This document shows positions 11,598-23,000 of a DNA stretch of 64,000 nucleotides, piece by piece (the stretch's first letter is position 1; each line of letters opens with the position of its first letter). The notes beneath the pieces were generated by a model. The model had not been told where the DNA came from, made no database searches, and saw only the letters and a list, made by a program, of their open reading frames with translations. Source of the stretch: Membranipora membranacea (lineage: Eukaryota > Bryozoa > Gymnolaemata > Cheilostomatida > Membraniporidae). The stretch lies in contig OU612071.1 of assembly GCA_914767715.1 (NCBI GenBank), positions 27,339,681-27,403,680 on the forward strand, given 5' to 3'. A program made the translations under genes and the position numbers.

Positions 11598-11761
11598 CTG
11601 GCACCCTACAGTGACTTGTTTTTTTGTATTACATCTGTTAAACAAGCAGTTCAGGTAGCACAGACAGCACCGGAAGCACAGGCAGCACCAGTAGCTGTTG
11701 GATGAGAAGATCCACTGCTCTGCCTGGTCACCAGTCATGTTCTTCTCTATGCGCTTTCATA
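11598..11761 (-). CDS. Candidate exon with cysteine-rich segment (copy A)
   Basis: On the minus strand, TTCTACACACAG (acceptor) precedes 164 nt ending at a CCAG/GTAGGC donor. One frame starts at an internal ATG and reads TGDQAEQWIFSS, then a cluster of cysteines (SYWCCLCFRCCLCYLNCL). Such clusters occur in palmitoylated or membrane-anchored small proteins, but no family is recognised. The paralogous block at 12353-12505 keeps the acceptor, the QAQQW core and the donor. However, it has lost most of the cysteines and has a TAA in this frame. A gene is possible; a decayed duplication is equally possible. Confidence 0.3.
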
Positions 11762-12352
11762 CTGTGTGTAGAAGAAAATAGACATTGTCAGTTTATTATC
11801 ATGCTGTTTGAATAACACTATTAATTCCTATACTATCACATCATGAATGAAATACAAGGGTTATGAAACATTTTGACACAGACAAAGTCCATTCCCAAAC
11901 TCATCCGTCAAAGTCCAAATAAGCTATTCAATTTGATACACAGCTATATTGTACTACATAAGTTTAGAGAATCACACAGTTTTCCGTCCCTTGTAACAAG
12001 CAGACCGCAAACCTTTCTAGAGACAACACCATGTTTACAGACTGAATTCCAGGTCTGCCTATTCTACCCTATCTACTGAATGCCTATACCCTTTCCACAT
12101 AAACCCCCATAGCTTACTACATATTTATGATGATGCCTATTATGATTCAGTTGTTACACGTGGTGTTACTTCCCTACAATAGCACAGGCAATGATGTATT
12201 TATAATCTTTTGTACATATAGTGGATAGCTGGTGATACATTCAACCTCAGGCATTTTTCCCTCAACAAAAACAAGTACTGGGCCTTGAGAAGGTTTGTTT
12301 AGCTGTAAATGTCAGTTCTAAGTTAGAGAAGACTAACACTAGCTCTGCCTAC

Positions 12353-12505
12353 CTGCCGTCCTACAGGGAGATGTTTCTTTGTACTACCTCTGTTAAAGAC
12401 CTGTTACTCCTTGGTAAAACGAGCAGCACTGTAAACTGTGGGCTGTGAGAACCCACTGCTGTGCCTGGCTCTCTGGTCCTGGTCTTCTCTGTGTGCTTTC
12501 ATACT
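12353..12505 (-). pseudogene. Paralogue of the cysteine-rich candidate exon (copy B)
   Basis: Aligned to 11598-11761 in the same orientation, with conserved acceptor and donor. In the frame that matches copy A it keeps Q-A-x-Q-Q-W but lacks the repeated Cys codons and reaches a stop. In an alternative frame an ATG (MKAHRE) opens 32 codons. Decayed or frame-switched copy. Confidence 0.3.
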
Positions 12506-12720
12506 CTGTGTGAAGGAGAAAAGAAGACTTTGTCAGTTTATTATCATGTCATTGAATATCACTTTTCACCATGACTGAAGAAGGCCTATTTATAGTCTTT
12601 GCTATTCATTCCTATAATCTTTGCCTATACTATCACATCATGAATGAAAGACATGTTTATGTATCATTTTGACAAAGACAAAGCCCATTTGGGATGTTAG
12701 GTCACAACTCATTGAAATCC

Positions 12721-13451
12721 AAATAAGCTATTCAATTCAATTCACATCAATAAGTCACAAATTGCTTTAAAGTCATGAAGGAGAGACAAGGGTTATATAA
12801 CACTCTGACACAGACAAAGCCCAGCCTATTATTCATCAAAATCCAGACAAGCAATTCAATCCCAGAGAGAGAGACAAGCAAGTTCACAGTTTCACAAATG
12901 ACTCCTGTAAGTTATTGGAAAACCATGCCGGTGGTTTGTGTGGGCACCAAAATATCCATAGTATGGTAGAAATATCCAGTAATGTTTCTGAAGCCCATCC
13001 TACTATAGATAATGTATACCCTGAACCCTTGACACATAACATAGCTTACTCGGCCTACATACTCATGAGGACACAGGGGAGAGAAAAATGTGTACACCCT
13101 CTGCTCATAGTTCCAAGCCGCCTCTTCATAATTAGCCAGAAGTAGTGCGTTCAAATCATAAATTTACTTATGATATCAATAAAGATATCACATCTGACTC
13201 ATGTAGACTTAGCAGTCTCAATGACGATGATAAATGACAAGTCGCCAACAAAAATAGCTAATAGGAGGCAAAGTGGACTAAACAGACCTCATGGCCAAAG
13301 TGAGTTACCTTTTAACAAAGTTGCTACACTATTGGCCAACCCTCGACCTATGGAAACTTACCATATGTGTTTCGTGTATAATATTGTATCTGTTCCGCTA
13401 AAGGGACGGGAGTGAATGAAGTAGTTCTTTGTAGATCAAGTTTAATCTAAT
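12721..13451. other. Noncoding stretch
   Basis: Contains only the short third piece of the 11.4-kb duplication near 12775; otherwise nothing supported. Confidence 0.35.
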
Positions 13452-13548
13452 TGCCTGCATTCCAGTTGCTCCGTTCCGCTGGTCACGCCACACAGAGCGA
13501 CTAGTGGATCAAGAGCAACATCGAATGCAGGGCCCAAACTTGGTAAAA
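13452..13548. repeat. Second copy of the short palindromic repeat
   Basis: TTGCCTGCATTCCAGTTGCTC is opposed by GAGCAACATCGAATGCAGG, as at 8930. Confidence 0.5.
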
Positions 13549-13836
13549 GTTCATCGTTACACCTATCAGTATTGAATTCTCAAAGTTAGCATACAAGACT
13601 TGGCCCAGTTTCCATATTATACTGAATCTGCCTGAAGTCTGCTTATTTCTTGTCCATTGTGGCCAAATTAAACCGACATACCAAGAGACTCAGCAGAAAA
13701 ATAAAAATATTCAAAACATATCAAACAATGAGATGCTAACCTGCCGCTTATTGCTAATGACAGAATCAAAGAGAAACTGGGTAAATTGGAATAAATATAT
13801 ACCAATTAATAGCAAATACAACACAAAGGGATAAAT

Positions 13837-13965
13837 TCATGCTGCTGAGTCCGGCCATGAGGAGGTTGAGGAGGAGGGAACGAAACAGCGTTTCCTCCTG
13901 TGTGTTGTGACCTGTGTGTTGTGCAGTGGTATACGCACTACTGTATGTTGTATCGTGAAATGCAA
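13837..13965. repeat. Dispersed repeat, also at 45.0 kb
   Basis: Shares TTCATGCTGCTG, CCGGCCATGAGG and CCTGTGTGTTGTGCAGTGGT...CACTACTGTATGTTGTAT with 45008-45115. Contains the self-complementary GAAACAGCGTTTC, absent from the 45-kb copy. Confidence 0.65.
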
Positions 13966-14106
13966 TATAAATACATTGTAAGCGTTGGAGATCATAGACT
14001 AGAAGTAGCGTCACAACGTAACAACAGCATTGTCCAATTTTCAGTGCCGACAGCATAGTCGATGATTGCTGGGCTTTTCAACATGAACTCTGCCACAGTA
14101 CATGAT

Positions 14107-14394
14107 TCAATCAAAGACAAGAAGTGGCCAATGACAGGCAGCATACCACTTTGTAATATTCAAGTTCATTGTAACAAGCAACATTTCAGCCCTTCGCCTT
14201 GTGGTGCAAGCAGGTGCACAGAAATTGAACTTGTAGAATAAAATTATTAAAATGATCACAACAACAAACACAGGTGACAAAAATGTGTTGCCTAAACCGA
14301 AGTGACATATCATGTATGTCAAATTGTGCATCTGTGTAGTTTTGATAATACTCACAGGTACTAGACATTCATCATCGACATAGTAGAAAAACAT
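14107..14394 (-). CDS. Doubtful small membrane-protein frame
   Basis: A 95-codon minus-strand frame begins MFFYYVDDECLVP and has one hydrophobic segment (PVFVVVIILIILFYKF). Equally, the sequence has a GTGAGT donor right after the first 13 codons and a TTCTACAAG acceptor at 14230, which would splice out the hydrophobic part and leave about 53 residues. No relative is recognised. Listed because it has both a start and plausible splice sites. Confidence 0.2.
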   Translation of the reverse strand: MFFYYVDDECLVPVSIIKTTQMHNLTYMICHFGLGNTFLSPVFVVVIILIILFYKFNFCAPACTTRRRAEMLLVTMNLNITKWYAACHWPLLVFD

Positions 14395-14399
14395 TGCTC

Positions 14400-15811
14400 T
14401 GTCCTTTCTTCCAGTCCCCAGCCATCCACCCTGCAGTCACCAGTCACCTGCTCTATCTAGTCATATCTACTGAAATGACTCCGTAACTGCTCCATGTGCA
14501 AGGTTAAAGTTCAGATACTATGATGCATCTGATTGGTCAGAATTCACTCATAATTCGAGCACAGAGTGCAGACAACTCCATAAATCTTCACATTTTGTAC
14601 AAGTACTAGTAGAAACGTTGACAAAGACAAGACAATTATTATTTTGCCTATTTTTAACTACATGATAGTTGTAGAAGCAAACTTGTTTTCAGCAATACAT
14701 AAAGCTCTCATCATTAGATGTAATCTGTCAGATTGAGGCTCTTAATCCAGGTCAGTACTAATCCGGAACTGGCTGAAACTTTATTTTGCACTTCATATGT
14801 GCAGGCTATATACTAATGATTCCGATTACGCTGCTGTGAACTTTTGATATGGATTCTGATAACTCACGATTACGATAAACACTGCATAATTCACAAAGAT
14901 TTATACTTAGATTAATTGGGGGATGTTACAATAAGAATAATAACAAAACTAATTTTAATTATTGCTTTTGCCAAAAATAATTTATATAATCATTTTGTAT
15001 TCAATCAAACACTTTTACTGGGCTCCCGAAGTAGTGATTTCGTGTGCAGAGAAAATGGATTCAACTTGATGTAATAGTTCCCTATGCGCGATATAATATA
15101 TGATGCAGGAGGGAAAACTCTTGTGAACATTATTTTCAAACAAGAATTCCCTCCGCAATCTGTTGACCGGTCTGCGTGTTTTAAAGGTGTTGAGGCTTAC
15201 GTTATTGTCTTTGCAACATAAGCCTGAATTAAGTACTCAGGCTCAGGAAACCATATTAAGTCTCCCTGTAGATTCACACTATACAAACTCTGCACAGATA
15301 TTATGTGTGTAGAGTTATCCTCCTTTTGAGCATGGGGACATAACTAAGAATACCTGTCAGATTATTCAGGAAAACCTCAAGTATGGTAGCAGCATCATTC
15401 AACAAGTTCGAATATTCAAATTACTGTCATGTTATAATTAGGGGGCCAAATAACATCGCGCAATAATTATGAATATATATCAAGTTGATTACTACAATGG
15501 CTTCGATTTATTAATCATAAAATGTTAGATTAGCTGATGTGAGGTTCTTACTCTGTGAGTGAGTCAGATAGGGAGTAATAGTCATATTGTGAGTGATTTG
15601 AGTCAAACTTACTATATTTGAAATAAATTTTCAGTTCGTTAAAAAAACAAAAAATCAACTTAAAAAATGACACAAAATGATGCTAAAAGCAAAATTGTAA
15701 AGATCAGGTTTTAAAGTTGCATACAAAGTTATATTCAAATTCAGTAATAAACAATGGTTCATTTAGGGTATTCATTCATCAATCATCATCGTAGTGCATC
15801 ATGGAAATGTT
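14400..15811. other. Noncoding stretch
   Basis: AT-rich, about 1.4 kb, no supported gene or element. Confidence 0.4.
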
Positions 15812-15977
15812 TTATCGTCTCTTTCCAGTCCATTTATAACCGATACTTGCTAATCCAGTACTTGGAGAGAAACCGGTGTGCCAGCTGTGACGCCCATTGT
15901 TAGATGAGCCCCCAATACCAATAGATCCAGCATCATGAGGAGATCTGCCTCCCCACCAGTTATTGCCGAGTCTGAAT
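15812..15977 (-). CDS. Terminal exon of small cationic peptide gene, copy 1
   Basis: On the minus strand a CATATTAG acceptor leads into 54 codons and a TAA. The product is rich in Gly, Ser, Trp and Arg (start FRLGNNWWGGRSPHD, end IGYKWTGKRR): basic, low in acids and without cysteine, as expected of a mature secreted cationic peptide. The downstream paralogue's last exon (23001) aligns with it. FRLGNNWWGGR matches FTNGPYYPWR; SSNNG matches SNN after the stop; IGYKWTGKRR matches LGYTYRSGKKQ. The first nucleotide completes a codon begun by two nucleotides of a previous exon (phase 2), the same as in the paralogue. An antimicrobial role is inference. Confidence 0.6.
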
Positions 15978-16239
15978 CTAATATGAGAAGATGGGGGAGA
16001 TAATAATCTTGAATCCAAGTTAATTTGATTTTTGTTGTAATTGCATTACACAGATAAATATGTCCTATCAACGCAAAGATAACAATAATTAGAAACTGTT
16101 ACATTAGCATCACAAATTGAATTCTATTCACCTCGGCAGTAGGTTGTTAATGTAACCTTAAGTGAAGTCAAAACTGTCATAAAATACTCTGTTATTTATT
16201 AACAGCTTATGAATTGTTATTGTCCCATGAAATACTTAC

Positions 16240-16273
16240 TGGGAGTGATATAGAATATTCTCAGTATTTCCAT
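16240..16273 (-). pseudogene. Truncated first exon of cationic peptide gene, copy 1
   Basis: ATG at 16273 (minus) begins MEILRIFYIT, nearly identical to the start of the paralogue at 22461. There the homology breaks: the signal-peptide core and basic start of the mature peptide are missing, and the sequence passes straight to CCCA/GTAAGT. The remaining 34 nt end in phase 1, not phase 2, so splicing to 15977 would be out of frame with the conserved peptide. Either this copy is dead, or an unseen exon restores the signal and frame. Confidence 0.55.
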
Positions 16274-16348
16274 GATGATTAGAGAATCAAACTTTCAAGA
16301 CAAGTTACACTGTACAATGCTGTGTGGCCGGTTATGAGCAAGCTGCTG

Positions 16349-16357
16349 CCTTTTATA
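16349..16357 (-). promoter_or_regulatory. TATA box of peptide gene copy 1
   Basis: TATAAAAGG on the minus strand, about 75 bp before the ATG, in a promoter block homologous to 22320-22460 that also shares TCAGAACTTCCTTGTA. Confidence 0.7.
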
Positions 16358-16479
16358 CTTAAAATACAAGGAAGTTCTGATAACAATGTGGTCTGACAAG
16401 ATAACGATGGCAGCATAGTTTTACCTAAACGACACGACTTGCTGCCATAATTATGTTCTGCTATGTCTGTTTTCACAAG

Positions 16480-17340
16480 TCTAGTTTTTCCTGGTGATGT
16501 GGTTTGACCCTAATATACAGTTAAATTGAGATAGGCCACCTAAAAACAGTCTGCCAATCAATTCTAGGAACTTTACAAAATAGAGTCACATCATGGGTCG
16601 GTTGATACTTGGAGTGGCAAAATCTTTGCTCACTAGTTTGACGTAATATGCCGTCCGACAGAGGGAGTGCCATAAGAATATAATTCAAGAGAAACGCCTC
16701 ACAGTGTTTTGGTCATCTAAGATTCATATTACAGGTTGATGCTGAAATGGCAGATCCGAGCAGACGCCTAGGAAAGAAAACCAAAGCGTGGCAAATGAAC
16801 AGTGTCAACTAGAAATGTCATCAATTCAAGACTTATTAAATTTTGCCAGGTACCTCTGATGGTTGTTTAACCCAACTGTATGAACGGAATTTAATTTGCT
16901 CAGATTCAGCTGCATTGCTGAGGCGGCCTTACGAAGGCTTATTCAAAAGTTACCTGATAACAATAGGGGTAAAGAGCTTGATTGACTATTCCACAATTCT
17001 CATTAGTTGATGACACATTGATTGTGGTATTATACTGGCAGGGGGAGGTGGGGGAAACAAATTATGAATTTTATACTTATCATGTTATCACAATAATTTG
17101 TGAGGCATTGCTCTTTGGCACTTGCAATTTCCTACATAGCTTCTCAGTGAATTAAATGCGATTTTTTTCCCCAGATTAGGGCTGAGCATTGCAACAGATA
17201 TTTCTCCCTTCGGCATTACATTCAGAAATGAAATGGAATTGAGAATTATTCCCAACTGGTGGTTATTGAAGTGTATGAAGCATTGTTAAATGGATTTTGA
17301 GTGACTTGCATGGTATGAGCTGAATAAGTGTTTGGTATTG
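16480..17340. other. Noncoding stretch
   Basis: Upstream region of peptide gene copy 1; no further gene or element seen. Confidence 0.35.
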
Positions 17341-17342
17341 GC

Positions 17343-17490
17343 GCAGCCCTGAAATCGGGAAAAATCAAAATTTCTCAATAGATGTTTTCCATAGTTTGTC
17401 CATAATTCAAAAAAATCCCCTTCAAGAATAAGTAACTGATAAGATTTGGTCAAGAGTTGGTGTGCCTAGCTGAAGCAGGACTGGAAATAT
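17343..17490. repeat. Dispersed repeat, inverted copy at 38.66 kb
   Basis: GGCGCAGCCCTGAAATC, the TTTTCCATAGTTTGTCCATAAT region and GTGTGCCTAGCTGAAGCAGG reappear reverse-complemented at about 38655-38815. Confidence 0.7.
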
Positions 17491-18045
17491 TGGAAAGAAA
17501 AATATTATATGTCTTAACCATTGGCAATGATAGCGTTTTAATTCACTGTGTTCTAATAATTATTTTCAGGTCTGCATTTTAGAGGTTGAATATCCAATTG
17601 AGAGCCTGTGTTTTATAGGTGCAATTTGTTTTGTCTGCAGAAAGTAGCACTTTTCCTTACTCTGTTGGTTCAAATCTAATTTTTTTAAATTCTTTGGCTG
17701 CTAACTAAAAAAATGGAGTGGGGTTTCTTTAATTTCTAAAACAAGAACAAAATGATTTGCAACCAAATAAGTTACATCATCCATGACTTGTGGATGCTTA
17801 TGATCATGCTATATAGAACTAATCAAGGGATTTTCTGCTGTATAATTCATTGACTCCTGTGCAGAATGGTTGATTTTTTTTTTCCATTTTAGCAGCAGTC
17901 ATACAAAATGAATTAAACAGCCACCATACCAGCAGATACAGTAAGGTTTACTGATGTAATGGATGGTTATGAAAGTGTCATCAAGAGGTTACACAAAGGG
18001 GTACGCATGACTTCGTTTGAATGTTGCTTTGGCATTTCATTTCAG

Positions 18046-18266
18046 TTTTGCTTTGCGTTGAAAATTACAACGCTGAAAAGTTTGTACTGGAGAAGGACCA
18101 CAAAATTGATGTGACTTCTATATTGATATCGAGGGTGAATCAACAACTGTCAAATGACATTGATGCAATCTCAGTTTGCAAAAAAAAATACTACGAGCAG
18201 AGCATCGCTGTCACGTTGAAAAATATAATTAAAATAATGCAGTTGAAAATGTTTGACTGTAATTTA
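18046..18266 (+). CDS. Candidate exon, unrecognised lysine-rich protein
   Basis: The acceptor TTTCATTTCAG and donor GTAAGT (18267) bound 221 nt open throughout in one frame (phase 1 to 0). The peptide is helical-looking and contains VLEKDHKIDVTSILISRVNQ and three cysteines, the last in FDCNL just before the donor. It lies about 70 bp upstream of one arm of an 18.3/19.8-kb duplication that does not include it. No partner exon or domain recognised, and both coding strand and gene extent are unknown. Confidence 0.35.
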
Positions 18267-18335
18267 GTAAGTCGTTTTATCAACAAAATTGACTGGAGGC
18301 TCTGTACAGGAAATATTCATGTTGTTTCTCCTTCA

Positions 18336-18690
18336 GGCTGAAATCACATTGTTCCTTGTTCTGTGGTTTTATCTCTTTGTCTCTTTGATAGATACTTAAC
18401 TGCTGTTGCTAAATTTTGCTGAGGGTTTTGGTTTAGTGGATATCAGGAAATAAGGAAATAACCTTGAGAAAGTCAAACGAAACTGGATAATGCATGATTT
18501 GACTGGTTGTTTGCAGAGTGGGTAGCTGAATTGTGCAGTCATCAATCACCTAACTTTGCAGCATAGAGAACTTTGTGGGCTCCATAGACTTTTGAGATTT
18601 ATGGGTGGCACATATAGAACAATAAGGGTTTGTGTATTGTTTGATATCTTACTTGCTCTCAGGAGAGCCCCACAAAACTGGACAGTAAAA
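18336..18690. repeat. Direct duplication, first copy
   Basis: Matches 19765-20085: AACTGCTGTTGCT, ATCAGGAAATAAGGAAATAA, TTGACTGGTTGTNTGCAGAG and GGAGAGCCCCAC occur in the same order. Confidence 0.75.
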
Positions 18691-19764
18691 TTTAAAATAT
18701 CTGAACTCGATCATGATTTTAATATGGGTTTTAAAGCATCTGTGAAGTTGAGATTGGGACCATCAAAGCTGTTTCTGAAGCTAATCAGCTTCATAACAAG
18801 CCCCAAATTGACCCTCTTGGACCAATATAAACTGTGTTATTAGGCATTGAACCCTTTCAATACTCACTCGTGATAATTATCGGAGAGCCGTGTGAAAGGT
18901 CAGGTCAGGATTTTCGACCAATATTCAAACATTTTCATATATCGAACTGTTAAAATGAAATTTTTTCCACCACAAAATATGCGTTAATCTCCTTCAATCT
19001 TTTGCTTTTGATTGATCTCTACAATGTCATGAACTACGTTGGATTTCAACTCGTCCATTTGCGACAGAGTTACACAAGTCTGAAGTTTCTAATGGTAGAC
19101 ATAAACGCAAAATGTATGTAAGCTTGCAACTCGTCAGCGAGGCCTTACTTATATAAGTCATAACTTCAGTCCTCATTGAACAATTGAGCTGTTCTTGGGC
19201 TCATTTTGAAGCTAATAAGCTGGAGCAGTTACTCTGATTATTTTAAGGTTTATTTTCTGGATGCTTTAATGTTCTATATTCAAAACGCATTTGTATATGC
19301 ATGATTATTTAGTTTTTCTAAATGATTAGAAATGTGAGCCCCTGGTTTCCCCCAATAAAGCGCAGAGCATTTTTTTCTGTCTGTATAGGTCATAGCTGGC
19401 TATCACTTGTGTGGCCCGCGAACTCGAACAAGAGTTAAATTATTTTTTTATGCTTGTAAAATGTTCATGGAAAGATTTTGAAGTCTTATCCATAGTCAAA
19501 TGTGGATACAAAAAGCTATAATATATGTCAACCCTTGACTTTTGGTCAATGGCTGGACGGAGTGCTCGAATCATCATAGGGGTTGAATTTAAGGGTTTAA
19601 AGATGTTCATGAAAAGTTATATTGGAGCACAACACAAGTCCTAAAAATTTTGTGGTTTATTTTTCTTCTAAAATAGAGTTCTCAAATTTGAGCTTGTAGT
19701 CTTCAGTGCTGCAAAACAAAAGTCAATTGATTTCATAGGGTTCAAATAGTCATTATGTTTGTCC
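18691..19764. other. Noncoding stretch between duplicates
   Basis: No supported exon or element. Confidence 0.35.
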
Positions 19765-20085
19765 CATAGGCTAAAATCACATCTTTCCTCGTTCTGCAGT
19801 TGAATCACATTTTCAATGCAGATATTTAACTGCTGTTGCTGACATAGGCCTTGGGTTGTGGTGAGTATCAGGAAATAAGGAAATAACCTTGACAATGTCA
19901 AAAGAAACTTGATTTGACTGGTTGTGTGCAGAGTGAGTATCTGAATGGTACATAGTCATCCATCACTTAACTTCACAGCCAACCATATATCCTTAGTGAG
20001 AGGGTCGCACACACAAAACAATAAGGGATCGAGTATTCTATGATAACATGCTTGCATATATGCAAGGAGAGCCCCACTGAACTAG
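19765..20085. repeat. Direct duplication, second copy
   Basis: See 18336-18690; offset about 1.4 kb. No coding potential in either. Confidence 0.75.
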
Positions 20086-21360
20086 ATATTGATATAATGT
20101 AGGCTTAATGCAGAGAGCCTAGCTCAATTTGTCTCCATGAGTTGTGAGAGGTGCGCAGTGATCTTGTGCATGTCAAACACTTTACAACCTCATCAAAACT
20201 TACCCAGCAAAAGTTAAATAAATTGTAAATATTTCCAATCAGGTGAAAGCATCGAGTTAATCTATACTCTATAACTCTATGAGTGAAGCACACTAAATTT
20301 TGCTCAGTATTGATAGAGATTTAGGACCAACGCTATTAAACTCATTACAATGCCTGTTGCTGGGTCAGTGAATTTTACTAGCCGGCTATGTCCGCTGAAG
20401 CTGAATTAAATTCGTCATAATCAAAATATCATAACATTGATTTTGAGGCAGCTGATTAGGGTTGCTGTCGTTGGGATGAACAGTGGATGATCTATGTCGT
20501 GCTTAAACCAATCATTGGACACCTTGATTGTATGATGAGATAGACCATATCAAACAACTCTCCTTCTGGATATGGTTCTCCCTGCATTCCTCAATGATAA
20601 TAGGAAAGATTTGTTTTACTGTGTGTAAAATAAAAATAACCTAATCAAACTAAAAGCGCTGGTTGCAAAGATCTTCAATTTTTGCAGACTGCAGAGGTTC
20701 ACTGTGTGAGAGCTGACGTAAAAAAAACAACCGCAATCAGACTCATCAAATGTTTGCCAGCCATGTATTTATTTAATCATATGTTATTCATTGGCTTTTG
20801 GCATCAGTTAATGTTCCTTGTTTTTAGAAAAACATGTAAACAGCATACATTTGCCTCAATTATTAGGGGCCAGGGTGATTTTGTGATTAGCAATAAAACC
20901 ACAGAATAAGGAAAAGTGCAAACTACTGCAGACAAATGAAGCGAGGACAAAAAAAAATGCAGTGACCTCGATTCAGCAGCTCTGCTGAATATGTTTGGAG
21001 CAGAAGGCTGCAAGGAACGAAAAATCAGCATTTCCCAATAATTCCTGTGAATCACAGTGGGCTGATCCTACGGGGTCAGGTTTTTTGCTTATAACTTTGT
21101 TTATCATTCAAGTAGTTGCCAGGATAGAGCACTAGTTGAACAGTTTTATTTAGATCTTACATTATTTGAAAACATAGCAAATCTTACCATGTCTGCACAT
21201 TTTTTGTGATTATGAACTGCAGCTTGAAATTGAATTAAGTTACCACAACCACAGTGTGCTTCAATATGAAAACTGTGGAATGCTTAGTTAACTGTTGAGA
21301 TGATTTCTAGTTATCTAAGGTGAAGTAACATTCAAAATTCTGCAAAGTATCACTAAATCT
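20086..21360. other. Noncoding stretch
   Basis: A possible acceptor and open frame at about 20688-20909 lacks a donor and a protein-like pattern. Nothing else seen. Confidence 0.35.
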
Positions 21361-21376
21361 CCTATTGTAGCCGCTC

Positions 21377-21867
21377 CAATAGACATAATAATAAACTTAG
21401 ACGGACACTATATGGAGCATTAGCATTGAGGCACTGATGCGGTTAATTTTGGCGACGTAACGACATTCGAATATGTAGAAGCAATGATTATATCATTGAT
21501 TTACTGTCCATGATCGAGGTTTGTTGTCGATAACTTGATCTATTTTGATTCAATTCTGATTTCGGAAATTAAAATAGATTTAGCAGCTTGTCCTGAACAG
21601 TTTGCTACTTATTTTAGGCAAAAATTTGTTTTGAAGAAGAAATATCGCAAAGTTGATAAGAAGATGCTGCCGATTGTAAAGCAATTTTCAAACGCGAAAT
21701 CCAATGAAAATTGATCGAATTATGAACAAAAAACCTTGATCATGGACAATAAATCAATAATAGCTTCATTGCTTCTACACCTTCCAATGACGTTACATCG
21801 CCCCACAATTGAGTGTGTCACTTCTGCTGCATATGGTGACCTGTCATGGCTTATTATTAAGTCTATG
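21377..21867. mobile_element. Foldback element, 490-bp copy
   Basis: The left end (AATAGACATAATAATAAACT) is the inverse of the right end (CTTATTATTAAGTCTATG). Complementarity continues inward for about 130 bp, including GACGTAACGACATTCGAA opposite CCAATGACGTTACATCG and GATCGAGGTTT opposite AAACCTTGATC. GCCGCTCC flanks both ends (21370-21377, 21868-21875), giving a 7-8-bp target duplication. No coding frame: a non-autonomous relative of the element at 33113. Confidence 0.85.
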
Positions 21868-22375
21868 GCCGCTCCCATGTTGTCATTGTGCTCAGATGAT
21901 TTACCAAGCTTGCTTTGAATCGCCCTCACACAGCGATTAATGTGACAGAATCGTAACATTATATGTAGAAGTGTTCTTAGAGTAAGATTTCCATGATGCT
22001 CCCTCGATTGTAGAGCAATTGCAGCAACTGCTGCAGTAATACAAATGTGATAACATGCTCTTAATTGATGGCTAAATAGCACCATCAGACTGCCCCTATG
22101 CTCCATATTGCGCTCCTATAATAAAACTTCCTAGGACTTATTGCCAGATTTATCTGTAGGCAGTTTTGCTATGGCCCTTTAGCTGTAATTTAGAGTTATA
22201 CCGCATCACTAGGAAAACTGGACACTGATAATCATCATTATGAAAAAGACGCTATAGAAAATTAAATCTTGTAGAAATTAGTTTTGCAAGCAAGTTGTGT
22301 TGTTGAAAGTCCAATGAAGCTGTCATCGTTATCTTGACTGACGGCATTGTTGTCAGAACTTCCTTGTAATTTTAG

Positions 22376-22384
22376 TATAAAAGG
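22376..22384 (+). promoter_or_regulatory. TATA box of peptide gene copy 2
   Basis: TATAAAAGG 77 bp before the ATG, in the promoter block shared with copy 1. Confidence 0.75.
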
Positions 22385-22460
22385 CAGCAGCTCGCTCAGA
22401 ACAGACCACACAACGTTGTACAGAGTTACTTGTCTTGAAAGTTTCAATACTCTCATCATT

Positions 22461-22552
22461 ATGGAGATACTTAGATTATTCTATATCACTTTCTTTGCTT
22501 TACTCGCTATAAGCACTGCTCACTCTCTGAAGAGATCAAAGCGATGGTATCA
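22461..22552 (+). CDS. Signal-peptide exon of small cationic peptide gene, copy 2
   Basis: ATG at 22461 follows a conserved TATA promoter. The product begins MEILRLFYITFFALLAISTA, a textbook secretory signal with likely cleavage after the following HS, then the basic start of the mature peptide (LKRSKRWYQ). The exon ends in phase 2 at CA/GTAAGT (22553). It continues with a 30-nt exon at 22755 and a final exon at 23001, predicting a precursor of 60 residues (50 if the small exon is skipped). Size, net positive charge, no cysteine and Trp/Arg/Pro content fit a linear antimicrobial peptide; function is inferred, and no named family is recognised. Confidence 0.75.
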
Positions 22553-22754
22553 GTAAGTGAAATTGGAGTTAGTGTGGTGTGAAGCAATATTTTCATGTCC
22601 TTATGGAATTTGGTTAATGATTATCCAATTGTAGTTTGATTGATTGAGTTTTGATTATCAGATTATTGATTATTAATAGATGCTCTTAGAAGTTGTGGCT
22701 AATATATTTCTTTCAGTGCAATGATATTGAGCCTGATTTATTTTGCTTTTTTAG

Positions 22755-22784
22755 GAGGACCTTAACTCAGAGTCTTCTTCCTTC
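22755..22784 (+). CDS. 30-nt micro-exon of peptide gene copy 2
   Basis: TTTTTTAG acceptor and GTAAGT donor enclose 30 nt that keep phase 2 on both sides and add ten residues (about RTLTQSLLPS). Because length is a multiple of three, inclusion or skipping leaves the frame intact. No clear counterpart was located in copy 1. Confidence 0.55.
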
Positions 22785-23000
22785 GTAAGTAAATCATTAC
22801 ATATCAGCCAATCCTCATCAGATGTCTGTCAATATATTTTATTCTGTAATATAAATTTAGTCCAGTATATCTGCATGTGATATTCTTTGCATCAATTCTC
22901 AGTTGCAGTGAAATGTATCCCCTTACGTATTTTGATTCCAAAACAATCACAATAATATCATTTATAAAATATCGTTCATCAGATTATTTCATGTTGACAG

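Larger units (their letters stand above)
11360..12720. repeat. Diverged tandem duplication, about 755-bp offset
   Basis: A 500-bp block is present twice (about 11380-11900 and 12150-12680). Shared landmarks are CTACCTGSC...CCTACAG, ACTTTGTCAGTTTATTATCATG-like and CTATACTATCACATCATGAATG. A short third piece starts near 12775. The two copies differ by many substitutions and indels. Each carries the minus-strand candidate exon described separately. Confidence 0.8.
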
